A stretch of 34,541 bases of DNA, from NCBI GenBank assembly GCA_947458495.1, contig CANHAR010000003.1, positions 1 through 34,541 of the forward strand, given 5' to 3'. A program made the position numbers and the translations under genes. Below are positions 18,281-27,569 of the stretch, in pieces. Source of the DNA: Gammaproteobacteria bacterium (GTDB lineage: Bacteria; Pseudomonadota; Gammaproteobacteria; Pseudomonadales; Pseudohongiellaceae). The number at the start of each line of letters is the position of its first letter. Positions within the stretch are counted from its first letter, which is position 1. The notes beneath the pieces are model-generated. The model ran no database searches. It saw nothing but the letters and a program-made list of their open reading frames with translations, and had not been told where the DNA came from.

Positions 18281-18580
18281 GTGATTAGAACGTCGGTACA
18301 CAGGGTGATTGTGTTTAGCATGGCTTTGCTGTGCCTGGTGTCGTTTGCCAACGCCGAATATTTTGGACCACAAAGCACTGAGGAAGTCACACACTATTCC
18401 ACCACTGACGACTACATCTGTTCCAGAGCGACATCAGATGACAGGACGGATATCCCTTCACAAGAGATATTCACACCTGCTCATCAGGGTTGCTCTTCCC
18501 CTCCGCTTCACCCGGTACACCCGGTTTTATCGCAACGCTCCACCTCTTGGAAAATACGCGGTCCGCCCTCGCAGTTCTGA
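18281..18580 (+). CDS. Possible small exported protein
   Basis: GTG-start ORF with signal-peptide-like VFSMALLCLVSFANA; remainder has no recognisable domain. Confidence 0.3.
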   Translation: MIRTSVHRVIVFSMALLCLVSFANAEYFGPQSTEEVTHYSTTDDYICSRATSDDRTDIPSQEIFTPAHQGCSSPPLHPVHPVLSQRSTSWKIRGPPSQF

Positions 18581-18629
18581 ACTGACTTGGCGATTACCAA
18601 CTATTTTTGCAATTTGTGAGGAGTACGCT

Positions 18630-19190
18630 ATGCATACGATCAGTCTATTTCCCGTTAACCGTGTTGCCCACATGGTGCAGCCTGATGAGTTTAACGACCT
18701 TGATATGAATTCCCCGGCCACCGAGTTTTTTACGGATTTTAAGAAACACAGACCCTTGACGATTGAAAGTTCGACTCTTGCGGTCGACGTGGAATCGCTG
18801 ATGCGAAAGGCGCATGTGCGCATGAAGCTGGTGGTGGATGTGGACAATGAGTTTGTTGGCACCATCAGCACGGAGGAACTCAGCGAACAGCACTTTATGA
18901 TCCGAATCGCTAACGGTGAGCGCCTTGCCGACATCACCGTCAGCGATATGATGTGCCCCAAACACGAACTGCTTGCGCTGGATATTGAAGAACTGCAGCA
19001 GTCCACCATCAGGGACATTATTACGGCTCTGCAGCGTTCTGGGCAGCAGCATTGTCTGGTGGTCGACCGGCACAACGATCATATTCGTGGGCTGATTTCA
19101 GCCAGCGATGTGGCGCGCCGGCTGCATATGCCCATCAAGATAGAAAAAGTCCCGACCTTTGTTGATATATTCAGGTCAATCAGGAGATAG
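18630..19190 (+). CDS. CBS-domain protein
   Basis: Start at ATG 18630 after GTGAGGAG; MKLVVDVDNEFVGTISTEELSEQ and QQHCLVVDRHNDHIRGLISASDVARRL are CBS repeats. Confidence 0.8.
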   Translation: MHTISLFPVNRVAHMVQPDEFNDLDMNSPATEFFTDFKKHRPLTIESSTLAVDVESLMRKAHVRMKLVVDVDNEFVGTISTEELSEQHFMIRIANGERLADITVSDMMCPKHELLALDIEELQQSTIRDIITALQRSGQQHCLVVDRHNDHIRGLISASDVARRLHMPIKIEKVPTFVDIFRSIRR

Positions 19191-19206
19191 GCTAAGTGAG
19201 CGGCGG

Positions 19207-19743
19207 ATGCCAGACAAGCAGAGTGTTCTGATCGGATTGATCGATCCCAAAAGCCCCGCCAATGTCGGGGCTGTGATGCGCGCCGCCGGGTGTTATCGGG
19301 CAGATAGTGTTCGATACACCGGCGAGCGCTTTGGGCGTGCAGCCCGGTACCAGACAGATACCAAAAACATGGCAACAAAGATTCCGCTGCAGCAGGTTGA
19401 TTGCCTGCTGCAGGATCTGCCGCCGGCAGTAAAAGTTGTTTGTGTGGAGTTTGCTGAGGGCGCGCAGCCATTGCCGGGGTTTATCCACCCGGCGCATGCG
19501 CTGTACATTTTCGGGCCGGAAGACAGCTCAATTTCTCAGGACATCATCAACAGGGCTGATGCTGTTGTCTACGTCCCCACGGTGGGCTGCATGAATCTGG
19601 CCGCCAGCGTCAATGTGCTGCTGTACGACCGGCTTAGCAAAGCTGCCGGATCACCTGTGGGTCATCACACGCTTGTCAGTGACGAGGATTTGATAAAAAG
19701 CAGTCGGGATGTTAATAATCGCCTGACCGTAAATCGCCAGTGA
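19207..19743 (+). CDS. TrmH/SpoU family RNA methyltransferase
   Basis: LIGLIDPKSPANVGAVMRAAGCY; ALYIFGPEDSSIS; VVYVPTVGCMNLAASVNVLLYDRL. Confidence 0.9.
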   Translation: MPDKQSVLIGLIDPKSPANVGAVMRAAGCYRADSVRYTGERFGRAARYQTDTKNMATKIPLQQVDCLLQDLPPAVKVVCVEFAEGAQPLPGFIHPAHALYIFGPEDSSISQDIINRADAVVYVPTVGCMNLAASVNVLLYDRLSKAAGSPVGHHTLVSDEDLIKSSRDVNNRLTVNRQ

Positions 19744-19755
19744 CAAGGAAAAATA

Positions 19756-20694
19756 ATGAACAAAAATAACGCTGCATTGCTATGTTTGAGCCTGGCCGCT
19801 GCCAGTCTGTCAGCCCCTGTGCTGTCACAGGACTGGGTGCCCTCGCGTTACGGTGCAGATGACAGGATTGGTGCAGCAAACAATCTCAGCACGGACATCG
19901 TTGTGGATGCCGCCCGCCTGATCACCACGGGCAAGGTGTATTCGCTGGGTGTGGAAACTGCAGAAGATTCACCCGCCTATGGCACTCGCACCTTTACCAT
20001 CGACATTATTGCGTCCGGCGCAACTGTGCCGGTTGGTACCGATGTGGTGACGTCCAATGACGAGCGGGTGACCACCAGTTTTGGAATAGGATCCCAAATT
20101 GACGGTCTGGGGCATCTCGGCATTGGCAATCAGTACTACAACGGTCTGACCAGCGAGCAGATTGTTGCCGACGGCGGACTGGCCGAGCTGGGAACGCACA
20201 CCATTCCACCCATTGTGACTCGCGGCGTGTTGCTGGATATGACCAGGCACTTCGGCGTCAACATGGTTAGTGAAGGTACGGCATTTAACCGTGCTGAAAT
20301 CGAGGCGGCCGCCAGCGCTCAGGGCATTCAGATCCGATCAGGCGATGTGGTGTTGTTCCACACTGGGTGGATGCAGTTGCTGGGCACCGATAACCAGCGG
20401 TTCATCTCTGTGCAGCCGGGTGTGGGCGTGGAGGGCGCAGAATATCTTGCTGACCTTGGGGTGGTCGCCATTGGTGCGGACACGCCGGCCCTGGAAGTGA
20501 TTCCTTTTGAAAATCCCCAGCGTGTGTTTGCGGTGCACCAGACTTTGTTGGCCAAGGAAGGGGTCTACATTTTGGAAAGCATGAACACTGCTGAGCTTGC
20601 GGCAGACAGTGTTCATGAATTTATGTTTGTGCTCGGGCAGCCAAAATTCAAAGGTGCGGTACAAACAGTGATTAATCCGATCGCCATTCGCTAA
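19756..20694 (+). CDS. Exported cyclase family protein (kynurenine formamidase/isatin hydrolase-like)
   Basis: Signal peptide; ADDRIGAANNL...GSQIDGLGHLGIGNQYYNG...SGDVVLFHTGW...GADTPALEV. Confidence 0.85.
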   Translation: MNKNNAALLCLSLAAASLSAPVLSQDWVPSRYGADDRIGAANNLSTDIVVDAARLITTGKVYSLGVETAEDSPAYGTRTFTIDIIASGATVPVGTDVVTSNDERVTTSFGIGSQIDGLGHLGIGNQYYNGLTSEQIVADGGLAELGTHTIPPIVTRGVLLDMTRHFGVNMVSEGTAFNRAEIEAAASAQGIQIRSGDVVLFHTGWMQLLGTDNQRFISVQPGVGVEGAEYLADLGVVAIGADTPALEVIPFENPQRVFAVHQTLLAKEGVYILESMNTAELAADSVHEFMFVLGQPKFKGAVQTVINPIAIR

Positions 20695-20696
20695 GG

Positions 20697-20725
20697 GTTT
20701 GTGCTCCCGGTGGGGGAGCTCAAAC
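20697..20725. terminator. Strong hairpin between convergent genes (possible terminator, no U-tract)
   Basis: GTTTGTGCTCCC-GGTGG-GGGAGCTCAAAC, 11 of 12 stem positions pair; overlaps the end of the minus-strand CDS. Confidence 0.4.
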
Positions 20726-21409
20726 AGCGTTATCGTCAATCGGCTGTTGGTGCTCGTCGACAACAACATTACCGGTTATCGACAGATACAGGGCCGCAAA
20801 CGACGCCTTGATCCACATGATGGCCGGAAACACACCCACCAGCAGCAAAGCCAGGCCAGCGAAGAATATGAAGATCGACACAAAGCCAAGCGCAAATATC
20901 TTAAACGCATGACCACGAGTGATTCTCCAGCTTGCCTCTACCGCCGCAATCGGATCAAGCCCTTCATCCATGACCAGATAAGACACAAAGGCCAGTCGAC
21001 AGGCCACATAAATGCCTGGGATCAAAAACACGATCAAACCAATACCAATCAGTCCAAAGGTTAACAGTGATGCAAGCACCACGTTGATATAGTTTTTGAA
21101 GCCATCAAAAATGCGCTTCACTTCGACCTGGTCGCCACGAACGGCTTTTACAAAGATCATGTCGGCGCCGTAGTTCACGATCGGGTACAGCAGCAACGCG
21201 TAGGCGGTGCTCAAAAATTGCAGCAAGGTATCGAACTCTTCGCCATCCAGTTCAAGCGGCGCCATAAACACCACTACCACCAAGACTGCCAGGAACAACA
21301 CCAGAAAGTTGTTCTTTATGCTTTTCCAGCCATACGCAAGCGCACTGCCAATGCCAGCTTTGGGCATGGGTTCCCGATCGTTCATCGTCTGATTCATACT
21401 GTGCTCCAT
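20720..21409 (-). CDS. Multi-TM membrane protein, unknown function
   Basis: Hydrophobic ORF with ...LIVFLIPGIYVACRLAFVSYLVMDEGLDPIAAVEASWRITRGHAFKIFAL, a pattern shared by several integral-membrane DUFs. Confidence 0.75.
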   Translation of the reverse strand: MEHSMNQTMNDREPMPKAGIGSALAYGWKSIKNNFLVLFLAVLVVVVFMAPLELDGEEFDTLLQFLSTAYALLLYPIVNYGADMIFVKAVRGDQVEVKRIFDGFKNYINVVLASLLTFGLIGIGLIVFLIPGIYVACRLAFVSYLVMDEGLDPIAAVEASWRITRGHAFKIFALGFVSIFIFFAGLALLLVGVFPAIMWIKASFAALYLSITGNVVVDEHQQPIDDNAV

Positions 21410-21477
21410 AGAGTGGGTAAACGGATTGATGATTCACTCTTGAAGCGGAAAGTAGCCTCGTCGCCTGCAAATGCAAA

Positions 21478-21517
21478 CCTACCAAGGTAGTGTTTTGCAG
21501 ATTCCTACTTTGGTAGG
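21478..21517. promoter_or_regulatory. Tandem palindromic boxes, candidate operator in a divergent promoter region
   Basis: CTACCAAGGTAG at 21479-21490 and CTACTTTGGTAG at 21505-21516, centres 26 bp apart, between divergent CDSs. Confidence 0.5.
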
Positions 21518-21591
21518 GCACTGGTTTGTGATGCGGGTGGTATATTTTGGCCATAAAGACACCGTTCCACTGACGACATCCTGGCAGCTGC

Positions 21592-22524
21592 ATGCTCAAT
21601 TACGACAACATCAATTTCGACACTCTGCCGCTTTGGTTGAGCTTTGTCTTGTGCCTGTCGATGACCGCGGGCGGCTTGCTGATACTGTTCCGATTCCATC
21701 AGACGCGAAAAAGCAGCAGCTTCCAATATCTGCAAATTTTCCTGATCTTGCTGTATGTCTATGGCTATTACAGTTTGTGGAGCGGGATTCTGTTGTCGGG
21801 TTTTATGCAGATCGAAAATGTTCAACGGGTTGCATTGCTGCTGGCGCAAATGGGCGCACCCTTTTTGATGGTGAGTCTGACCATGTTGTTGGTATGGGCA
21901 GCCCGGCTGCAAAAACGGCCAGTGATGCCCGTGCTGCTGTTGACCGCCGTCTCCAGTGCCGTGGTCGTGTTAGCGCTGGTCTGGTGGGGTTGGTCGCTGG
22001 CAGACAGCCTCTCCAGCCTTGGGTCCGTTGTGGCCATGACCAGTACGCTGGCATTGCTGGGGGTGTTACTGAGTGGAAAGCAGCCATTCATCAGTCGACT
22101 CGGCAAGCGATGGCTGATGATGCTGATTTTTGCCTCCGGCATTATTCATCTGTTTGTATTCACGCCACTGACTGCCTATCAACATTTTAATGGTGTGTTT
22201 GCGTTTCTGTTTTATCTATTTAATACCGCAATGGTTGTTGTCTATTGTTATGAAGCGACAGAAGAAACGGCACCACCCTCGTTGCCGCTGGACGACATAT
22301 TGCATCGCTATGGCATCAGTAAACGAGAAGCCGACGTGCTGCGTGGCATTTATGCCGGGCAAACCAACCAGGAGATTGCCAACCAATTGTTTATCTCATT
22401 GCAGACCGTCAAGGATCATTCATCGCGCATTTATCAGAAGACCTTCGTCAAAAACCGGGCGCAATTGACCACACTGATTCGTGAGAGCCAGAATAACCAT
22501 CCTGGTGTATCAATCAGGTCCTGA
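21592..22524 (+). CDS. Membrane-anchored LuxR-type regulator: multi-TM N-terminus and C-terminal LuxR HTH
   Basis: About 7 hydrophobic segments then ILHRYGISKREADVLRGIYAGQTNQEIANQLFISLQTVKDHSSRIYQKTFVKNRAQL. Confidence 0.9.
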   Translation: MLNYDNINFDTLPLWLSFVLCLSMTAGGLLILFRFHQTRKSSSFQYLQIFLILLYVYGYYSLWSGILLSGFMQIENVQRVALLLAQMGAPFLMVSLTMLLVWAARLQKRPVMPVLLLTAVSSAVVVLALVWWGWSLADSLSSLGSVVAMTSTLALLGVLLSGKQPFISRLGKRWLMMLIFASGIIHLFVFTPLTAYQHFNGVFAFLFYLFNTAMVVVYCYEATEETAPPSLPLDDILHRYGISKREADVLRGIYAGQTNQEIANQLFISLQTVKDHSSRIYQKTFVKNRAQLTTLIRESQNNHPGVSIRS

Positions 22525-22740
22525 CCTTTGAAGGGAAAGAGGTCAGTATGGGTGCGATGTATTCAATGACTTACGGGCCATTGATATCTGGACAGGTGAG
22601 GCAGACCATCCGGAGCGGTGTGATTGGCAATAGACGGGCGTTAAACCGCAAAAACGGAGGCGGTCTGCTTAGCATCACACGCGGTGTCACACACGGGGTT
22701 TACACGCGGGGAAAGCGTGATTTTTTAAAAGGAAATAGGG

Positions 22741-22974
22741 ATGAACATATTTGACAATTTCTGGTTTTATATTGTGCTGATCGTGTTGATTACACAGTAT
22801 TTTGGATACCGCAAAGGCATGACAAAACTCGATCGCAAGGTCAGCAGCATCAGTGACAATGAGATTCAGAAGGAACTCGATAACGTTAAGCAGCGGCTGA
22901 TTGTGCTGGAACGCATCGTTACCGACAAAAATTATGACCTCAATGATGAGCTCAGCAAGATCAAAGGGTTGTAA
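22741..22974 (+). CDS. PspB-like small membrane protein
   Basis: N-terminal TM plus coiled-coil ELDNVKQRLIVLERIVTDKNYDLNDELSKI, resembling PspB; AAAGGAAATAGGG upstream of ATG. Confidence 0.6.
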   Translation: MNIFDNFWFYIVLIVLITQYFGYRKGMTKLDRKVSSISDNEIQKELDNVKQRLIVLERIVTDKNYDLNDELSKIKGL

Positions 22975-23068
22975 GTTCCGTCTGACAGAATTGGGTGACT
23001 GTCAAGCTTGGTGGCAGATGCAGCATGCATTACTATCCGGGCGATAACATCACGTTGGAGCTCACACT

Positions 23069-25228
23069 ATGCTGGATCGCATACTGAATAAAAACAAAGC
23101 ACACCATATCTGGCGCTTTTTCAGATCAGGCGGCTTTGATCAGGTGAGGCTGGAAACCGCTGATGACCTGCGGCATTTGTCTGAGTTAGACCCCAAACTG
23201 TGGACTGTCCTCAATTGCCCCACCACCGGGCTGGAGTTTGATGCGCGCACCGCAGCATTGCTCGATGCTGATGGCGATGGCCAGATTCGTGTGCCGGAGA
23301 TTCTTGCGGCCGTGAAGTGGAGCTGCGAGCGCCTGGTTGATGCCGGCATCCTGTTTCAGAATCAAGGTTTGCCGCTTGCTGCCATCGCAGATCACGACGC
23401 CGAAGGTGCCGGCATAAAAGCAGCCGCCATGACAGTGCTTCAGTACATGGGCAAGTCGTCGGATGATGCGCTGGAAGTGGCTGATCTGTCCGACATCACA
23501 CGTTTGTTTTCTCCGGATTATTTTAACGGTGACGGCGTGGTGGTGGCAGAACTGAGCAACGAGGCAGACGTACGCCAACTGATCCATGAGGTTCTTGACA
23601 CCCAGGGCGGGTCACCAGACAGAAGCGGCGTCAATGGCGTGACCTCGGCATCTGTTGCCGCATTTTATGCGCAGGCGCAAGCGGTGCTGGACTGGCACAA
23701 GGCAGCGGCAGACGGTGATGTGCAGTTTCAGCCGCTGGGTGACAAAACCGCAGACGCTGTTGCTCTGTTTGAGAAAGTGCAGGCCAAAATTGATGACTAT
23801 TTTGTGCGCTGTCAGCTGGCTGCGTTTGATGCGCGCGCGGTGGATGCGCTAAATCCGGCGCCAGCGGTTTATGCGGTGTTAAACAATCGCGCGATCAGCA
23901 ACAGTGATGCAGATGTGTCTGCCTTACCCCTGGCATCAGTTGGTGCTGGTCAGGCGCTGCCATTGGGTCAAGGTCTTAACCCCGCTTGGGCGGGCGCCAT
24001 ACAGAATTTGCAGGATAGCGTCATTAAGCCCCTTTTGGGGGATGCGGCAGTCAAACAGGACGAGTTAAGTGCGGGGCAGTGGGCTGAGGTATCGGCACGC
24101 TTGTTGGCATGGCGAAACTGGCAAGCCTCGAGACCTGACACTGCGGTGCATAAGCTGGGTGTTGAGAGATTACAGGTGATCGTAGATGGTAACGGCCAGG
24201 AAAAACTGACAGCACTGATCGAACAGGATCTTGCCGCCAACAGTTTTGGCGCAACGATTGATGCCGTTGAAAAGCTGGTGCGTTATCAGCGTGACCTGGT
24301 GACGCTGCTGGAGAACTTTGTTTCCTTGAGTGATTTCTACCGAGGCAAAGGCAAGGCCATTTTTCAGGCGGGTACCTTGTATCTGGACCAACGCAGTTGT
24401 GAGTTGGTGATGCGGGTTAACGATATGGCGCGTCATACAACCATGGCGCCCTTCAGTGGGTGTTATCTGGTGTATTGCACCTGCGAGCGTCAGGGCGAGG
24501 CACCACTGTTAATTGTGGCAGCAATCACCGGAGGCAAGGTGGATGAGTTGATGGTGCCTGGCCGCAACGGAATTTTTTATGATCGTCAGGGCCGTGACTG
24601 GCTCGCTACCGTTAACAAGGTGGTTGTTAAGCCTGTCAGCCTGCGGCAGGCGTTCTGGTCTCCGTATATTCGAGTAGCCGCATTTATCGAAGCACAACTG
24701 CACAAGTTTGCAGCCTCGCGTGACAAAGACATAGAGAACAAGACCACGGTGGATGTCCCCCTTGTGGCCGCTCCCAAAGCTCCCGCCGCCAATTTTGATA
24801 TTGCGAAGTTTGCGGGTATTTTTGCGGCCATGGGGCTGGCGGTGGGCGCCATCGGCACGTCGTTGGCCGCGTTAGCCGCGGGACTGTTTGCGTTAGCCTG
24901 GTGGCAGATACCGCTGGTGCTGGTGGGGGTCATGCTGTTGATTTCCGGTCCTTCAGTGTTTATGGCTTACCTGACGTTACGGGGCCGCAATCTGGGCCCG
25001 TTGCTCGACGCTAATGGTTGGGCCGTGAACACGAGGGCGCGTATAAACGTGCCATTTGGCGCCTCACTGACAGGACTGGCTACATTACCGGCAGGCGCCA
25101 GTCGCTCGCTGATTGATCCGTTTGCAGAAAAGAAGCACCCATGGAAAACCTGGGTAGTCCTCAGTATGGCGGTTATTGTGGTCGCCGCGCTCTGGTACCA
25201 GGGCGTATTTGCGGGCTTGCTGGGGTGA
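23069..25228 (+). CDS. Large uncharacterised protein with EF-hand-like loop and C-terminal TM segments
   Basis: 719-aa ORF; DADGDGQIRVPEI near N-terminus; C-terminal TM hairpin and terminal TM segment. Confidence 0.8.
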   Translation: MLDRILNKNKAHHIWRFFRSGGFDQVRLETADDLRHLSELDPKLWTVLNCPTTGLEFDARTAALLDADGDGQIRVPEILAAVKWSCERLVDAGILFQNQGLPLAAIADHDAEGAGIKAAAMTVLQYMGKSSDDALEVADLSDITRLFSPDYFNGDGVVVAELSNEADVRQLIHEVLDTQGGSPDRSGVNGVTSASVAAFYAQAQAVLDWHKAAADGDVQFQPLGDKTADAVALFEKVQAKIDDYFVRCQLAAFDARAVDALNPAPAVYAVLNNRAISNSDADVSALPLASVGAGQALPLGQGLNPAWAGAIQNLQDSVIKPLLGDAAVKQDELSAGQWAEVSARLLAWRNWQASRPDTAVHKLGVERLQVIVDGNGQEKLTALIEQDLAANSFGATIDAVEKLVRYQRDLVTLLENFVSLSDFYRGKGKAIFQAGTLYLDQRSCELVMRVNDMARHTTMAPFSGCYLVYCTCERQGEAPLLIVAAITGGKVDELMVPGRNGIFYDRQGRDWLATVNKVVVKPVSLRQAFWSPYIRVAAFIEAQLHKFAASRDKDIENKTTVDVPLVAAPKAPAANFDIAKFAGIFAAMGLAVGAIGTSLAALAAGLFALAWWQIPLVLVGVMLLISGPSVFMAYLTLRGRNLGPLLDANGWAVNTRARINVPFGASLTGLATLPAGASRSLIDPFAEKKHPWKTWVVLSMAVIVVAALWYQGVFAGLLG

Positions 25229-25333
25229 CCAGTATCGCGCATTATCCAAAGCGGGTGATGTTGACGGTGTTTACGGCACTTGATCTTTATCATTCTCCGT
25301 TTCAGAAGTTTTATCCTTGCTCAGGAGTCAGTC

Positions 25334-25885
25334 ATGGTCAACAACTCAAATTCAACCTGTCTGGTCTACATTGCCACCAGTGTTGATGGATTTATTGCGC
25401 GCCCGGATGGTGATGTGCAGTGGCTGGAGCGACCGGAGTATTCAGTTGAAGCGATGAAGGGATTGTCGTATGAGCAATTTATCACCGACATTGATGCCGT
25501 GGTGATGGGCCGAAATACCTTTGAAAAGGTACTAAGTTTTGGTGAATGGGCTTATGACATTCCCGTTGTTGTACTGACAACACGTGATATGGAAATCCCT
25601 GATCGCCTTAAAGGTTTGGTGTCGGTTGATGCCGGCAAACCGGAAGCAATAATTAAACGTCTGACACAAAAAAAGCTCAACAGAATTTACATTGATGGAG
25701 GTTTGACCATTCAGGCATTTTTGCTTGCCGATTGTATCGATGAACTGATCATTACCCGCATACCGGTGTTGCTGGGCAGTGGCTTGCCGCTGTTCAGTAT
25801 CACGGGTGCAGAACGAACGTTAAAATTATTGAACGCAGTGTCTTCAAAAAATGGATTTGTTCAGGAGCGTTATATCGTTACCTGA
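25334..25885 (+). CDS. Dihydrofolate reductase family protein (RibD C-terminal-like)
   Basis: VYIATSVDGFIARPDGDVQWLE...DAVVMGRNTFEKVL...RIYIDGGLTIQAFLLADCIDELIITRIPVLLGSGLPLF. Confidence 0.92.
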   Translation: MVNNSNSTCLVYIATSVDGFIARPDGDVQWLERPEYSVEAMKGLSYEQFITDIDAVVMGRNTFEKVLSFGEWAYDIPVVVLTTRDMEIPDRLKGLVSVDAGKPEAIIKRLTQKKLNRIYIDGGLTIQAFLLADCIDELIITRIPVLLGSGLPLFSITGAERTLKLLNAVSSKNGFVQERYIVT

Positions 25886-25896
25886 GGAGAGAGTTT

Positions 25897-26616
25897 ATGT
25901 TTACTTTGTTTATTGCCAACAAAAATTATTCGTCCTGGTCTTTGCGCCCATGGATATTGATGCGTCAACTGGGCATCACCTTTGAAGAGGATCTGGTGCC
26001 GTTTTGTGATGGCTCCAGTTGGGAGCTGTTCCGCAAGTTCAGCCCCAGCGGCAAAGTCCCGTGCCTGATGGACAATGGTGTGGCGATCTGGGACTCCATG
26101 GGGATTACCGAGTATCTGGCAGAGCGCCGCGAAGGTGTGTGGCCTCGTGATGACCGGGCGCGCGCTTGGGCGCGATGTGCCGCCGCGGAAATGCATTCGG
26201 GGTTTTCAGTGTTACGCGATATCTGCGGCATGAACGTTGGTATTCGTGTGGCGTTACACGAGATTTCGCCTGCGCTGCAGCAGGATCTCAACCGGCTTGA
26301 AGAACTGTGGTCTGAAGGTCTGCAATTATTTGACGGCCCGTACCTCGCGGGCAGCTCATTCACCGCGGTAGATGCGTTTTTTGCCCCGGTTGCCTACCGT
26401 ATTCAGACCTACGGCCTGCAATTGAATCCGGCATGTATGGCCTACGCACAATTGTTGCTGGAGCTGCCAGGCATGCAGCAATGGCAGCGTGAGGCGCTGG
26501 CTGAGCCGTGGCGTGACCCCGCTCATGAAGACGGTATTCCTGCGGTTGGCCGGGTGACGGCAGATTTTCGCCAGACTGCCGGGCAATCTGCCGGGGACGG
26601 AGGCATCGGCGGTTGA
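25897..26616 (+). CDS. Glutathione S-transferase family protein
   Basis: NKNYSSWSLRPWILMRQLGITFEEDLVPF...SPSGKVPCLMDNGVAIWDSMGITEYLAER. Confidence 0.93.
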   Translation: MFTLFIANKNYSSWSLRPWILMRQLGITFEEDLVPFCDGSSWELFRKFSPSGKVPCLMDNGVAIWDSMGITEYLAERREGVWPRDDRARAWARCAAAEMHSGFSVLRDICGMNVGIRVALHEISPALQQDLNRLEELWSEGLQLFDGPYLAGSSFTAVDAFFAPVAYRIQTYGLQLNPACMAYAQLLLELPGMQQWQREALAEPWRDPAHEDGIPAVGRVTADFRQTAGQSAGDGGIGG

Positions 26617-27509
26617 TGGATCAAAGCCTGAGGCATCAGAGCGTGCCCCGTGTGTCCTCAACCCGCAGCACACCTGTTACTGCGTTTGCTCTGCTTGCGC
26701 TGGGTCTGATAATGGCCGGCTGCGCAGCCAGGCCGGCGCAGGATTCCATCGCCTTGTCTCAGTCATTTTTTGACCCTGGTGCACAGACAAATATTGTTGA
26801 AACCCGCGGCGGGCTGCACTGCCGCATTTTTCATCCGCGTGAATGGTTAACGCCTGATGCGCCGTCTGGTCAGCGCAAACAACACCCGCTAGTGATCTGG
26901 GGCAATGGCACTCACGCCAGCCCTGCGGCCTATCGCAGTTTATTGGAACATTGGGCCAGCCATGAGTTGATAGTGGTGGCGTCCATGTCACCCAATGCCG
27001 GTCGTGGTGTTGAAATGCGCGATTGTCTGAATTACATGCTCACTCAGAACTCTGATAGTGCCAGCCCCTTCTTTCAACGCGTTGACAGTGAGCGCGTGGC
27101 CGCTGCGGGCCATTCTCAGGGCGGTGGAGGGGCGATCATGTTGGGCCGTGATGAACGCATCACCACCGTGGTGGCAATCCAGCCTTATGTGCTGGGCGAG
27201 CGGCATAACCCGCAGGCGGCCGCCAATCAACGTGGGCCGATGTTGTTGTTGTCGGGTCAGGAGGACTTTAGTGCGAGCGCCACGACAAATCAGCAGCCGG
27301 TGTTCGATTCTGCCAATGTGCCGGTATTCTGGGCAAACCTGCGCGGCGCTACGCACTTTGCGCCCATGGATACCGGGGGCAGTTTTCGCGGGCCCATGAC
27401 GGCGTGGCTGCGCTGGAAATTGCTTGACGATGTGCAGGCGGCGCGGATGTTTGAAGGCGAGGGCTGTGTGTTGTGCGCGGATGAGCGTTGGCTGATTCAG
27501 ACCCGATAA
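26616..27509 (+). CDS. Alpha/beta hydrolase lipoprotein (chlorophyllase/PET hydrolase-like)
   Basis: Lipobox LIMAGC; HPLVIWGNGTHASPAAYRSLLEHWASH; AAAGHSQGGGGAIML nucleophile elbow; TGATG overlap with the upstream GST gene. Confidence 0.82.
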   Translation: MDQSLRHQSVPRVSSTRSTPVTAFALLALGLIMAGCAARPAQDSIALSQSFFDPGAQTNIVETRGGLHCRIFHPREWLTPDAPSGQRKQHPLVIWGNGTHASPAAYRSLLEHWASHELIVVASMSPNAGRGVEMRDCLNYMLTQNSDSASPFFQRVDSERVAAAGHSQGGGGAIMLGRDERITTVVAIQPYVLGERHNPQAAANQRGPMLLLSGQEDFSASATTNQQPVFDSANVPVFWANLRGATHFAPMDTGGSFRGPMTAWLRWKLLDDVQAARMFEGEGCVLCADERWLIQTR

Positions 27510-27569
27510 ACGCCTTTGCCCGCAACGGCCTTTTTGCCAGAGTCTTCCGTTGGGCAAGAAGCTGCCGCG

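Noticed and set aside
22548-22754. 68-aa ORF between the LuxR regulator and the PspB-like gene, with imperfect ACACRCGGGG repeats
   Set aside because: Basic, unstructured translation overlapping the RBS of the next gene; repeats too short and irregular to call.
26592-26602. GGGGACGGAGG at the end of the GST gene, resembling half of the 37-bp palindrome
   Set aside because: Only one arm, inside an intact coding frame; probably coincidence.
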